NCBI RefSeq assembly: GCF_019925205.1
Contig: NC_083562.1
Coordinates: forward strand, 2,914,001 to 2,978,000
Direction: 5' to 3'
Source: Metopolophium dirhodum
Taxonomy: Eukaryota; Arthropoda; Insecta; Hemiptera; Aphididae
DNA length: 64,000 bases
The notes beneath the pieces are model-generated. The model had not been told where the DNA came from, ran no database searches, and saw only the letters and a program-made list of their open reading frames with translations. Position 1 is the first letter of the stretch. Every line of letters begins with the position of its first letter. Below, piece by piece: positions 12,122-26,578 of the stretch. A program made the position numbers and the translations under genes.

Positions 12122-13080
12122 GACTTCCCCGAATATAATAATGCGATTAGTATACTTATTATCGTTTTAGAGTTAAGGACGAGTCATACCTATCGATAAT
12201 AATTTACATACTCTATATAAATATAACATTGTATAAATTCTGCACGGTCACACGAATATGACGTGTCAAGCGACCACCGCGTACATGTCCTCGTCGGATA
12301 AATACGTTTTAATTGCTCAGGCGGGAGGCGAGTAGAAATTTTCCGTTATACTCTGCAGCACTTTTGCAAGTATATAGACATTTTAAGTAAAGCCCCCATC
12401 GGCGTAGGTGGCAGAGCAAAGGAGCGCGTCGTATAACCTACCTATATATATCTATAAAAAAAGAATGACGTCCCCAAATATTATAGTGCGATTAGTATAC
12501 TTGTTATCGTTTTAGAGTAAAGGACGAGTAGTACATATAACTTTGTATAAATCCTGCACGGTCACACGAATATGACGTGTCAAGTGACCACCGCGTACAC
12601 GTCCTCGTCGGATAAATACGTTTTAATTGCTCAGGCGGGAGGCGAGTAGAAATTTTCCGTTATACTCTGCAGCACTTTTGCAAGTATATAGACATTTTAA
12701 GTAAAGCCCCCATCGGCGTAGGTGGCAGAGCAAAGGAGCGCGTCGTATAACCTACCTATATATATCTATAAAAAAAGAATGACGTCCCCAAATATTATAG
12801 TGCGATTAGTATACTTGTTATCGTTTTAGAGTAAAGGACGAGTAGTACATATAACTTTGTATAAATCCTGCACGGTCACACGAATATGACGTGTCAAGTG
12901 ACCACCGCGTACACGTCCTCGTCGGATAAATACGTTTTAATTGCTCTGGCGGGAGGCGAGTAGAAATTTTCCGTTCTACTCTGCAGCACTTTTGCAAGTA
13001 TATAGAAATTTTTAGTAAAGCCCCCATCGGCGTCGGTGGCAGAGCAGAGGAGCGCGTCGTATAACCTACCTATATATATA
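12122..13080. repeat. Three tandem copies of a ~314-bp unit
   Basis: The units begin with a GACNTCCCC...TGCGATTAGTATACTT motif and end with CCTACCTATATATATCTATA. The common phase points TCTATA fall at 12451, 12765 and 13081, giving periods of 314 and 316. The first copy is about 30 bp longer because of extra sequence around 12184-12215. The second copy closely resembles the others, indicating recent duplication or gene conversion. No coding capacity is evident. Confidence 0.85.
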
Positions 13081-13963
13081 TCTATATATATATATATATA
13101 CATATACGACGACGAGAACCGTTCGTAAATCGATAGCGGCCATACGCATAATATAATTCTGCGGCCGCCCTTCTCCTCCTCCTCCTCCTTCTCCTCTTAG
13201 CTATCCGCCGACGCCGTCCATCGTCCATCGTCGTCGGCGGCGGCGGCGGCACGAGTTTGATATTTTTTTTTCTCGCCCCGTCACCGCTTCTCTCGAGATG
13301 ATAACTGCAGCGCAATGCATAACAATATTATTATTACAATATTATTACGACCGACGGTCGCGGGGCGTCGGATCTGTATCGACGTCCGAAATCGGAGGCA
13401 AAACTTTTTTGTTTTCCGGAACTAATACTTTGCAGTTAAGATTATTGATGATAACAACGTTAACGACTGTGTATCGTTTATGTTATTGTTTTTTTTTTTT
13501 TAATTTATAGAAACCCGTAGGAAAAATTACCCGCGGAAAAAAACCCGCACCCGTGAAAAATTACCCGCCGACAAAAATTTACAAATCACAACAAAATATT
13601 GTAACGAGAATTTTCCGTTAAACGTTTAAATTACGAGAACGTTACGCCTTTACGATTCATATTTGTGTTCTTATATTGTATCTTTTATCCGAGTCACGGA
13701 TCTTGTTTTCAAAAATATAAATTAAATAAACCGTATATTATACTCAGACCAGCGTCAAAGTGTCCACATTTTTTTTCAATGGCCGGGTAATAAAAATGCA
13801 ATTTATTGAAAGGTGTATCGCATATCCGTTCAATAAACGCAGTGTAACCATATACCTATGTATAATAATATGTTAATAGGTGTACCCAACAATGCAACAA
13901 TGCGATAATATTATACAGTACAATGCGAGTGCAATATAATAATTATTATGTAACACTGCTGGC

Positions 13964-16235
13964 ATGGACTTGTTTCCGTGGAATTTTTTCTTGCGCTGGC
14001 TATATTTTACCACCGGGTCGTGTTCGTTTATTTACAGTTACAATTTTTTTTCTCGGGTTTTTTCTTCCGTGGTAATTTTTTTCAACTCCGCCGCGTTTAT
14101 ACATTGTATATCATATTATTATAGATCGCCGTTGTCCGACGACTGCAGGCCGATCGACCGATGTTTCTCAATATCCCGTCCGCCCGTCGTCGTCGCAAAG
14201 GCCCACAAAGTTTGCATTTGATATAACACTATTATCATTATATCGATACGAGTGTTATATTATTATATTATAGGTGGCAGGTGCCACGTGTTGTGCGTTT
14301 TCAATCGGGGCCATCAGTTGTAGTTCATATCATGTATAAACGCTCGCGTGGACCGAGGAGGGTACATGAACACATAATACTAATTTATTAGCCTCGTAGG
14401 TTTTATTTTATTTTTTCACCACTATACTCATCGGCGGGCAAGCAAGTAGGAATTATAATAATATTAATATACACACTAAAAACGTGTACGTATATGGGTC
14501 TATTATTTCTGTGGATTTTTTTCCGCTGACTATTTCACCCGGGGTGTGTTCATTTTTTTCTGGGTTTCATTTTCGCGGTCATTTTCCGTCTATCATATTA
14601 TTTTATTCTATATTTCTATGTAATATTATAAACGTCAACGGAACGCCGTCGTCCGGCAGCCGATGACTATGCAGACGGATCGAGCGATTTTTCTCAATAT
14701 ACCGTCTCAAAGACCGACAGAGTTTGTACTTAATATTATATTATGTATAACATTATTACGTATCGATACGGGTGCAGTAGTAAGTAATATAATATTATAT
14801 AGATAGCAGGTGCCGCGTTTTGTGAGTTTTCGTTCGGGGTAGGTCGGTCTTAAAACGCTCGCGTGGACCGAAGGGATGAACATATAATATTATATAATAA
14901 TTATTAATTTATTAACCGCCTAGGTTTTTTATTTTTTCGTAATTATTTTTCACCACTTCTCATCGGCGAGCGGCAAGTAGGACGAATTATAATATTCTTA
15001 AAAACGTGTACGTTTGGGTCTTATTTCTGTGGATTTTTTTTCGCTGGTTATTTCACCGGGGTGTGTTAATTTTTTTTCTGGGTTTCTTTTTCGCGGTCAT
15101 TTTTTGCCTATCATATTATTATATTCTATATGACAATGTAACATTATAAACGTTACCGGAACGCCGTTGTCCGGCCGCCGATGACTATGCAGACGGATCG
15201 ACCGATTTTTCTTAATGTATGGTCTCAAAGGCCAACAAAGTGTGTGCTTAATTTTTTTCCTGGTTTTCATTTTCGTGGTCATTTTCCGTCTATCATATTA
15301 TTATACTATTCTATATATATTATAAACGTCACCGGAACGCCGTCGCCGTCGTCCGGCAGCCGGTGACTATGCAGACGGATCGAGTGATTTTTCTCAATAT
15401 ACCGTCTCTCAAAGGCCGACAAAGTTTGTGCTTAATATTAAATTATGTATAACATTATTATACATCGATACGGGTGCAGTTGTAATATTATATTATTATA
15501 GATAGCTGCAGGTGCGCGTTTTGTGAGTTTTCGTTCGGGGTAGGTCGGTCTTAAAGCGCTCGCGTGGACCTAAGGGATGAACATATAATATTATATAATA
15601 ATTACTAATTTATTAACCACCTAGGTTTTTTATTTTTTCGTAATTTTTTTTTTCACCACTATACTGACCGGCATGGAAGGACGAATAATTATAGTATTAT
15701 TAAAAACGTGTACGTTTGGGTCTTATTTCTGTGGATTTATTTCCGCTGGCTATTTTACCGGGGTGTGTTCATTTTTTTTCTGGGTTTCATTTTCGCGGTC
15801 ATTTTCCGTCTATCATATTATTATACTATTCTATAATATATATTATAAACGTCACCGGAACGCCGTCGTCCGGCAGCCGATGACTATGCAGACGGATCGA
15901 TCGATTTTTCTCAATATACCGTCTCTCAAAGGCCGACAAAGTTTGTGCTTAATATTTTATTGTGTATAACATTATTATGCATCAATACGGGTGCAGTTGT
16001 AATATTATAATATTATAGATAGCAGGTGCGCGTTTTGTGAGTTTTCGTTCGGGGTGGGTCGGTCTTAAAACGCTCGCGCGGACCGAGGAGGGGGATGAAC
16101 ATAATATTACATATTATTATTATTATTATATTACTAATTATTAGCCATCGGTTTTTATTTTTACGTAATTTTTTTTTTCACCACCACTCACACCGGCCGG
16201 CCAGCAAGTAGGACGAATAATATTATATACATATT
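13964..16235. repeat. Tandem array of ~520-bp units, five copies, some truncated
   Basis: Each unit contains TTTCTGTGGATTTTTTTCCG, GGAACGCCGTCGTCCGGC, GACTATGCAGACGGATCGA and a 'CGCTCGCGTGGACC' segment. The AAAACGTGTACG phase point occurs near 14479, 15001 and 15703. The first copy (13964-14478) is the most divergent. A copy junction near 15245-15255 lacks about half a unit. The short reading frames are reading-frame accidents of the repeat. Confidence 0.85.
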
Positions 16236-17000
16236 AAATATACGTACACGCGCTATATTATGATAATATCATATTATATATATATATATATATGAGCTAT
16301 TCTCGTGTATAATTTAATTTAGACTCGGGCGCACCACCTCCGTCCGCCGTCGTTCTCCTCCTTCGAAACCACCCGTCGTATACATACCATGTATATAATA
16401 TTATGCACCCGGGCGGGGGAGAGATTCGGCCAAAACTCGGCGTTTCGCCAGTGTTCTTATTATGATAATAATAACGATGACGATGACTATGATGATAATA
16501 ATAATAATAATAATATAATAACAGCGCGTCTTTGTTGGGACCACCGACTCGATATAATAATATAATAATAATGGTATTACGACGAGTGGCGTAGCCCGTA
16601 GGTATACATATATTATTATTATAATGTATAATATCTGCAACAGTCGTGTAGGTATATAAATTTCCGTTTCCGAATCGACCCGCGTTGTCCGCGCGAAATC
16701 GTATACACGCGACTACACTACGACGCATTCGACTCTAACTAACGTCGTAACAATATAATATAATATTATAATAATAAATTATCGTACGGACGCATTTACC
16801 CATCTCTATCGGTACAATAATAATAGTAGTAATAATACTGGCGGCGGCAGGACGTCTGCTAAAAGTGCAGTTTGGAAATACGGGGCGGAAAAAAAAAACT
16901 CGTCCGGTCGTCGATATCATCGGTGGATGCATCGTCGATGCATTACAATATAGGTCAGTCGGAGGAGGTGTACACCACCTAACCTAACCTATACGACGAT

Positions 17001-17573
17001 CAGGGCTGTGAATTCAATATGCACTAAAAAACCTTCAAAAAAGTGTCCAAAAAAATGCGAAAAAATATGCGTCACTTAAAATGCAAAAAATGCTAAAAAT
17101 TATACAGCATAAAATTCAAATGGTTTTTAATTTAATTTTTATATATTTTCTATTGATATCACAGGACGTTATACATTGGTCCATTACATTTTACATGCAT
17201 AAAAATTTGTGTATTTAATTAAAAATAAAAAATAAAAATATTGATTGAATTTGAATTTTGTATAATATTATGCTATTCACCTGAAACATTTTTAAAATTT
17301 TTTTTTTATGTATACATTTTGTTAAAAATAATAAAACAAACTTAATGATATATTTATTTGCGGGTATCTTTTCGTCTTTACTCTTTGCTATTGCTTCGGA
17401 CACAAAAAAAAAATGTTTTTCAAACTTGTCAATTGACGGAATATTATTGATTAAAATTACCGGAAAATGAACTAAAAAAGGAAAATATGACCTGAAAATG
17501 CAAAAAACAAAAATTACCTAACAAAATAAAAAACGTCAAAAAACGCAGCACTTTCCTACAAACTCGCAGCCTT
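17001..17573. mobile_element. Putative hAT-like MITE
   Basis: Starts CAGGGCTGTGAAT and ends with the reverse complement of GAAGGCTGCGAG. The interior is A-rich with repeated AAAATGC motifs. The flanking octamers ACGACGAT and ATGATGAC match at five of eight positions, and all three differences are transitions. This would fit an old, decayed target-site duplication but is not proof. Confidence 0.45.
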
Positions 17574-19238
17574 CATGATGACCGACCGATATCGTCGTGT
17601 TGAGACGACGTCGTAAAACATATAATAATATTAAAATACATGGATCGTGTTGTACAGATATTAAAAATATTACGACACATATCTCCTGCAGGCCGTCTGT
17701 GTTATTGCCGCTGCGTTTTAACGACATTTTATAATAATACCGATAATAATATTTTAATCTCTCGGAAGTTTTGCGCGTGCACGAATTCGTAAATTACCGT
17801 TTTCCGATCGAGGGGGGCAACTTGTGTACAGAATATCATTATACGGCCGGTCAGTCGAGCGGCGGCGGCGGGCCGGAGACGCGCAGGGGCCACTGAAAAA
17901 TGTATCGCGACGTTATTTATTTTTTTTCGAAAATTTTTTCGTGGCGAAATAAAAAAAAAATAAAAAAGCTCTACGTGTACGTACCTATCGTTATATATTA
18001 TGCGTGCGTACGCCATATTATTATGCCCATATACCCCGGTTGATGGTCACCGCGACCGTGTAAAATAATATATGCGCTCGGCGTGAAGCCCCCCCCCCCC
18101 TCGGCTGCCGTCGCTGATCCGGCGACTTTTAACCTTTTTTTTATGTATATACATATATAAATTGTTTAAAAAATAAAACCGTTAATTGTCCGAGAGTGCA
18201 TTATACAATACGCATTCCGTCGTATACACGAATCGTATAATGATGTCAACAATAATTATTATTACGATATAACACTGCACGAAAAACGCGCGCGAGAGGT
18301 CTCTTCTGCCCGGCAGCCGAGCTTGTGCCAACTGCGGCGGTATTATAATTATAATAATATGTGTAATGTGTACTAATATTTTGGACGTCATGTTCGATTT
18401 CCGTGGGCGTTTTAACGACGATATCATCGCCACCGCCTCGATTACGTGTACAACAATATATTATTATATTATATTCGTGTTGTGCGATTTGTATTGAACT
18501 GCTGCAGGTAAAACATGTGTATAAGCAGTACAACGAGGCGTACATCCGTTTTATAGCGTTCGTCACCACTACAATACCTGTTAAATATTTTAAATCATAT
18601 TATATTATAATATGTACGTGTGGTTTGTTATTATAAGAGCACCGTTTGAAAATTATTACGGTATCGCGGTTGACCACTGTGGATGTGTATACAAAATATA
18701 AAACCTCTAATTATTACGATTATCTTATGAAAAAAATAACAGATTTTAATTATTAAATTCGAAAACTTTTACAATTAAAATAAGTTTGAACCTAATAACA
18801 AATACAATAACTTTATTAATTGGAAATATTTCGGTGGATTTTTTTTCCTTTAGTAAAATATATCACTGCTATTATAACATCTCAACTTTTATAACTTGTG
18901 AATTTTTGCGAATAATAATATATATTTTCATACAGCGTTCGAGATTCTTGTAGTTACGTAATAAATTGCGCTTTGAATAAATGCACAGTCTAAACAACGC
19001 ATTCGGATCGTTAAAAAGTACCTTCAAAATAATGTGAAACGAAAACCGTCTACGGGATCGAAAAAATACACACACATATGCACGATGCGCGGAAAACACT
19101 TATAGTTAGATTTAATTATTAGATTTTAAAATCAGTTATAGATAGACTGCAACACTTGTATACATCGCGATTTAACCAATGTATTTTTAATTATAATATA
19201 GATTTATGTATGGGTAATATATGCAGATACAGACATGA
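17574..19238. other. Intergenic, no gene recognised
   Basis: Mixed AT-rich sequence with a GC-richer patch near 17800-17890 and a C-run near 18090. Minus-strand open frames here lack domain features. I see no element with defined ends. Confidence 0.5.
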
Positions 19239-19424
19239 TACCTGTATTCACGAAACTTCCGTAGTACGAAGTCTCGCGGGAAACAAAAGAAAAATTCGTA
19301 TTATGGATAAATTCGTTAAACAGGATTAATTAAATTCGATTCTAATTATTTGGTTTGGGTCTCAAAAATTAAACAGAAAATTTCGTTAAATTGAGTTCGA
19401 TATAATATGGAAGTTTCACTGTAT
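19239..19424. repeat. Dispersed repeat A, copy 1 (Tc1/pogo-like MITE)
   Basis: Bounded by CACGAAACTTCC and GGAAGTTTCACTG, which are near inverted repeats. The interior contains AAAATTCGTATTAT and TTCGTTAAA. A second diverged copy lies at about 62315-62477. AGTGAAACTTCC-type ends are typical of short pogo/Tc1-derived elements, so the class is an inference from end sequence. Confidence 0.55.
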
Positions 19425-19731
19425 TATTGTGTGTATTAATGGTTCTCATTATTTAATGGTCGTCGCCGCCGCAGTGATTGCAATACTATTATAATATATT
19501 ATATTTATTTTCACTATATCATTATTATATATTTATATTTCATATTATTTACGCACGTTTTTTTCTTTCGTATTGGCCTTAACATCTGGTGGGGTCCACT
19601 TGCTCACACTTGGTATACCTACACTTAAATTACAACAAATTATATAAATTTAGTCCACATGCGTATTAGTAATTATTGCTTATTTCATCTGGTCCCAATC
19701 ACATACCTAATAATATGATATACAGGGTGAT

Positions 19732-20766
19732 TCATAAGTCATATGGTCGCTTAATGATGCATTAAACCCCCGTCGTTTAATGATGCATTTATTCAAAATT
19801 TATCTCAAAGACCATATTTTCTAAACTTAAATTTTTACACCATTTAAGGAGAATCCTGTGGCGTTTTATCAAATGAGAACAATATTTTCTGAAAATGTTG
19901 ATGTGTCTAAATCGAAATTCGAACGAGTCGTTTCTGCGACTTGTTAAACTTTATGGAAATGATAATATCCCTTTTACGTATATTGATAATATCAATATAT
20001 TATTATATACTATAATGCCAATGTAATATTTAGTCAATAGTATACTTATGCTCAGACAATTTTTACAAATTATGAAATTTTAATACGTTCAACCGTTATT
20101 TAGTTATATATCTTATATAATTATATATTGTATGAAAATCACGCATACAACGAGCTTACGTGCAATGCGCTCCAAAACTACTCAACCGATTTTAATGAGA
20201 TTATGTTCAATGTGTGTGATTTAGTCCAATTTAAAATATAGGATAGTAAGTTGTTATCTCGTTAAGTCGCCCTTAGTTTTTTTTTTATTGAACGTTTAAG
20301 AAAGGATTTTGAAATTTACGATCGAAAGTTTTGTTTATAAATGGTTGTTATTGGTTACAGTTACAGTATTATTATAGTTAATTGTTTAAAAATATTTAAT
20401 GCAATAATTATTGATATAAAAGATTTTTTAAATTAATTTCTCAAACTAGGTATATAGATTTGGCATTAACGGGCAACGAAGTGCACTGAGTCGGCTATAG
20501 TGTATTATAAATTTAGATTTATTTTCAAATCATCATAGCTCACATAATATTTTCCAAACTTTTTATTATTATGTAATATTATATATCTTTTTTATTGAAG
20601 GTATATATAAAAAGTTTAATGACTAAAAATTACTTGTTCGAATTTCGATTAGAATACATTAACTTTTTCCAAATAAAAAAAACAGTTGCTTGACAAATTA
20701 CCTACATAAAAAATTCCAAAAATCGGATTTTGAACGAATGCATTTTTAACGCATAAAATACCCTGT
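19732..20766. mobile_element. Foldback element with ACAGGGT ends
   Basis: Begins ACAGGGTGATTCATAAG and ends with ACCCTGT; reverse-complementing the right end gives ACAGGGTATTTTATGCG. Homology between the arms continues inward: GATGCATTTATTCAAAAT on the left matches ATGCATTCGTTCAAAAT on the right. An inner pair near 19911-19930 and 20636-20655 shares ATCGAAATTCGAAC. The middle (about 20130-20510) has CTCAACCGATTTTAATGAG and GGGCAACGAAGTGCAC, motifs reminiscent of insect Helitron sequence, so a nested insertion is possible. No coding capacity. Confidence 0.6.
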
Positions 20767-20947
20767 GCAGTGGCTATTTATACGAGCTGCAGGCTGTTCG
20801 TTAAGTCTTCCTACCTACTTCTGATTTCTGCATTCTGTTTGAAAGTTATAATATTATGTTTGACAGATGTATTTGCACTCTACAATATAATTGGCACATA
20901 TATATGGAATAGGTTCCTAGTTTTTCATTCACCCAGACGACCCAGTT

Positions 20948-20972
20948 CCTAACCTAACCTTACCTAACCTTC
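20948..20972. repeat. Short CCTAA-type (telomere-like) repeat
   Basis: About four degenerate units of CCTAA/CCTTA. Insect telomeres are (TTAGG)n, so this could be a small interstitial telomeric tract. At this length it may equally be chance. A shorter run lies at 16978-16990. Confidence 0.3.
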
Positions 20973-23900
20973 AGTATTCGTCGTATTTATTTCAATACGA
21001 CATGACGTATCACATAGGGATCTGTATAAAATCAAGTCGATATATTGTTATTTATTATCATTATTATTATTATATTTTTTTTTTATCTCGGTGTAAATAA
21101 ATAATATTTTAACGTAGAATTTAGGTATCGTCTAAACAAATTCGAAATATCTTATATAGTATTATCATTTATCACCGACTGCGTATATAATAATGTTGTA
21201 TACGTTTTTATTTTCCTGTCAAGCAAAACTCACCGTCGATGGTTTCCTAGAAATTCGAACCTACCGATATGTTATTTGTAAAGACATTTATATTATAATA
21301 CAATATGGTGTACTCGGTAACTCGGTGACTCCGGTATAATATGGTATCGTTTGTTCCTCGGACGACTGGATTTCGTACAGATTCGACGTATATTGTGGCG
21401 GGTCACAGTTGGAGAAGACCACCAGCTGTTAATTATTATTATTATATATATACATATATATATATACGAGATCGGGTCCGGAAGTCTGTGTGCGCTCTGT
21501 CTCATTTTTCACCCGATCCGACACGGCCATGCTGGGCACTTATGGATTCAAACTATATAATATGTTTATGATATATTATAAAATAATATAGTTCACACTT
21601 AACGCGCTCGGTAATAATAATAATATAGTGTCCGTCCTGCGGGGTGACTTCGAAGAATTGTGATTTTTATTATTTCTCTTGTTGGATTCGAGATGCGAAA
21701 CGACTTGCGATTGAAGCTGTATACAGACATTATTATTTAACGTTGTCGTATTGTGTCACGCACTATTCGACGAAACTGTATAAGTACATAATATCGCACA
21801 ATGTCCGGAAATCGCCAAAGGCTAACTAAAAATACGCTCTTTCACATCCGGGATGCTTCGTATAGGGATTATACAGGTATTCGATTAAAATACGCGTATA
21901 TGTATGTGCACAATGCACATTATATATATATATATTAAATTCTCATTATATTATGTTTCCGATAGATTTGCTATTTTGTCGACAAGCAGTATCAACAAAT
22001 CGTTGTCCGACAACAAACAACCGCAACGAGGGTATACTTACAACGAAAGTTGATACATATATTATGACGTTTTAATATTATACGTGTGCGTACCTAATAA
22101 TATTTTTATTTTCACGCTTGGCATATATTATAGGTACCTGCGAGGCTACGACTTAAATCCTATCGGCTAACTATAATATTCTTAAACAGGCTGCAGTGCG
22201 CACACATGCAAATCGTTTAAAAATATTAACGCCGACTACCGAGCAAAATGTGTAGGGCATGTGGGATGATCTGTATACGTAGGTCGTAGGATCATCTAAA
22301 CTTTACAACGATGTCGGCGCACTATTTGTTTTTTCTGAGCTTTGAGTGATCTGAAAGTTAAACCCTAAATCATCCATAACTATAGAGAATATTATCTCTT
22401 TTTGAGGACTTTACTCATCTGTTTTGTATTTTATTCATTATTTGAAACTACATTCGGCTTTACATTTGAATGGATATTAATTTTGTTACGACAATATTTA
22501 GTCAAAATTAAACACAAACAATCAAAAATATTATTCCGTTTAGTGATATAGATGATTTTACTCTAAGATTACTCAAAACCAAAAAAAAAGTTTTGTGTGA
22601 ATGCGTCTTGTCTGTACGTTGCATATTGGTCGGAGATAGAAAACAAATAATCCGCTTAAACGGTTATTAATTATAAAATTAATTAGTTCAATTTTCAATA
22701 TTTTCGATACGCAACAACGTTTTTGGACAAGTATTCTGCTGAAACCCGTGAAATTAAAAATATATACCTAGGTTGGGATTTAAAAATCAAGAGTTTATAT
22801 TATTATAAGATAAATCAACAAAATATATAAAATAAAGAAAAAATAATAAGGGTAGTATGAAATATTATATGAATTTTATATGCTACAGCTTATAGGCTAT
22901 AAATATACTTATGTAACTTGCATTTTTTTTAAAAAAGTTCATACTTTTTTAAATTTTTAATGTTTGTACAGTTATGCACTATATTCGAATAACTACTATC
23001 CAACCGTGTATTATGTACACTGTGATATAATAATAAGTATAAGTAATAATTATGTGCATCAAGAATTAAAAGTCTATAACATCTAAGTCCTGTACAATAT
23101 TTTGATTGCATTTGTATAAAAATAGACATGAAACAATATCAAACATCCCTCGTGATTACTGTACTGGATACAAAGAAAATATTATAATATAATTATTTCT
23201 ACATTCAATAAACATTTTGTTGCAAAAAGTTCTATAATCTTGTTGCAACAAATGAATTAAGAATTCTTAAAATAGTTAAAATTATTATATAAGATTTGTA
23301 TGATGTAAAACATTTTAAACTGTATTCAAACGGTACCACCAAAATGCATATTTAAATCTGCGCCAAAATATATATAACGAAATGTAATTTGCGCCTGCTA
23401 ATGCACAATACTGTTATCAATTTTACCATACATTTCGGGTTGAAGTTAATTGACTATTGATAATATAATATCTAACCACGCATTTCCATCATTTCTATCA
23501 TGATAAAAGGTGATTATTAGTTCCTATTTAAGCCGAATGGATTTCGTTGTTTCACGTGACTCGAATCAGTTGCCTATTAAAGTCGGGAAAAAGGGTGGTT
23601 TGGGCGAAAACCTGCAGAAGCTTAATTTTGGACGAAAAAAATATAACAAATCAATCAGTAAAAAAGTTGTAGTGAAATTTAATATTAAAAATACAATAGC
23701 AAAAACAGTTATTCATATTATTTATATAATAAATTACTTTCATACAAATTTAGCTGACTCTAAGTAGAAATGATAAAATTTGGTAGTACGTAATATTCAA
23801 TTATAAATTATAAAGTACGTTACAATTGAAACAAATATACAATACGATACCATTATATAGTTGTATTATAAACATTATCATTGATTTTATAATTGACATA

Positions 23901-26480
23901 TAAACTTTGAACTAAAACATAATTTTTAAGTAGAAGCACCAAAAATATTTAATTGAATTTCAATTAATATTAAATTATTGGTTCTTAAAAGTTTTTAATT
24001 TTTCTACAAATATTTTAATACTGATCTATTACGTGTATTATAATAAATATTTATTGTTTTTGATAATGTGTTTTAATTTTTTAATTCTTACTACTGTTAT
24101 TTTTGTTGTTTGGTTTATTATATTTTTTATTTTTTTTTTTACTTCTAATATTGTCCCCACGTCCCTACGACCATCTGTCCTAGATTGGATAAAATATAGG
24201 TGAAATTATTAGTAGCAGAGACAAAGATTTATTATTATTTGCACATTTTACACTTAGGAAAGTTCATGAATCTATGAACATTGTTCAATACGATGGCGTT
24301 GTAGACTGTATAGTGTTGTACTGTCAGAACTTGCACTGGAAAAGTATTAAATTAATTATATAACTTAATAATTGTATAAAATGTATTTGTTTCAGACACA
24401 TATATGGATGGGTATGTACTTTTAATATTTACTTTTACTTTACTTTGCTGTACATAAGTAAATTTTAATAATTTCCTTGAAATGCATAATTAAAAAAAAA
24501 AAAACATGATTGGTGAATGATTTAATATACATAATAATAAGCTTGAAAAAAATGTAATATTAATTATTTTAAAATGGCACAATTACAATTTTATAAGGTT
24601 AAAAACTATAAAAAGGGCGCGAATTAAAATTTGCGTAGTTACAAGACGGCAGCGGTGATTATAAAATAATGCCTTTTAATATCTAGTTTTATGAGGTGCA
24701 AATCACATTTTATTTTTTGTTATTTTTGTTTGATGTTTTTGGCGCAAATTATATATAGGTACGCCCCCCTTATATGGGTGTGAAAATGAATAAAACGCCA
24801 GACAATAGATTATCTCGACGTAGGTTGTAAATTAGTGATTTGTACATATAGATTATACATAATATGTATTACCTATAGATTTGTACTTCATGTATTATAA
24901 TATATTTTTTTATAAATGTATTTATACTTCGATCGTTTACTGTGGACTGTATACATTATAGTTATGAAAATTCAACGCCATTCTAAAATTATTACCATGA
25001 AGAAAATAATATAAACGTTTCGTGACGAATTTTCAGTTAATATATTATTTGTTACATTTATTGTTTCCACAGCGTAAATTAATTACATTTTAATTTAATT
25101 AAAACATAATATTTAATAAATGCATTCATTAACAAGACGGCTGTGGTGTATACACAGACATACAGTCTATACATTCTACATCCTTATATAAACACACAAA
25201 CGAGCGAATAAATATGCGATTTATGGTTTTTAATCAATTTCATAATTTATAAATTAAAATCAATTATTGCATTTTATGTACACGTAATGTTTTACAATAT
25301 TATAATAATATGTTATTTTGTTTACTGTTTTTTTCTTGTTTAAAATCACAAACAAATAAACAAATAAAGCCTCCTAGAATTAATTTTTAATTAACGAACA
25401 ATCTATAGTATTATATTGTACATTTATACTTAACACAACAGTAAATACACGTGCTGTGCACCAATGTGAAAATCGATTAATAATTGATGAGAAATGGTCC
25501 ACACTCCTGCACGTCATAATAATAATAATAATAATAATAATGTATTGTAAATACGAAAAACGATTGTAATTAATTATAATTTTCGACCGATTTACTTTAA
25601 AATTCATTATGCATTGTGTACACTCAATAAGTCGTAAAAAGTGTCCAAACAATTCCAGTTGGTCTTAAACGTAGTGGTCTTAAATTTTCATTTTCCGAGA
25701 AACACAATATAATGCATTTCACTGTAACAGAATTTAAAAAAAAGAAAAAAAAAATGCCAACAACCGTTAACACGGAATACCCATACCTAGTACCTGCCTT
25801 ATATCGTGTATTTTTATATGCGTGTGTTAAATTGTCTTTATTTCGTGGAATCGGTCGCCGCTACACTGCACGCATTTGATTTAAACCGTAAATAATAATA
25901 ACAATATACCTACCTGGGATTAAGAAGCCAATGGAAAAAAAATACACTGCACAATAGACAATATAATATACCCATCGTGGTGGTAGGTAGCACACTCGGA
26001 CGATAATTTATTTATGCGACGGTATGACGATTATACACCGACCGCGCACGATATACCTATAGAGTCTAGGCCCTAGACCGTTTGGCACACGTTACAATAT
26101 ACGCGACCCTGCACAGTTAGAAATCTGTCGTTGATTCAACACGCGTTGGTGTCAATGTCGTACACAGTTGTGTGTTGATTTTGAGCTGGGAGGAGCTTGG
26201 TGTTGAATTCACATTAAGCGATAGTTAAAATAACTACTACTCGTTGCTATAGTAAGACTCATGCCTCATAGTGATTAGTGGTGAATACAACATCAGTTGA
26301 TATTAAGACAACTACAAACTGTGTATATCTTAACAAATAAAATTATGTAGATATGATATTTACTATATTTAGTACAACATTACAGCAGTTTTAAATTAAC
26401 TTTTATTTGAGGGTAGGTTGAATATTGGTTATTGTTATCTCAACTTAAGTTACTGATATTTTGTTAAAGTTTGTAAAGAT
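20973..26480. other. Long AT-rich intergenic stretch, no supported gene
   Basis: Contains ATT and TA microsatellites (for example about 21435-21460 and 21925-21945, and 25507-25540) and no exon I can defend. The frame around 23537-23767 is open but lysine/asparagine-rich with no recognisable domain. Repeat content beyond simple sequence cannot be judged without a library. Confidence 0.45.
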
Positions 26481-26578
26481 GTTGAATTAACAAATGGTAT
26501 TCTTAAAACTACCTAATGTAATGTTAAAAAATGTTAGACAAGCAAAAAAAATATTTCGGCGGGTAACAAATTCCATCA

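Noticed and set aside
20948..20972. Evidence for a chromosome end from CCTAA units
   Set aside because: Only about four degenerate units, with ordinary sequence on both sides; too short for a telomere.
21341..21571. Open plus-strand frames near a TA array
   Set aside because: Overlapping frames of similar length on both strands with no codon or domain signal.
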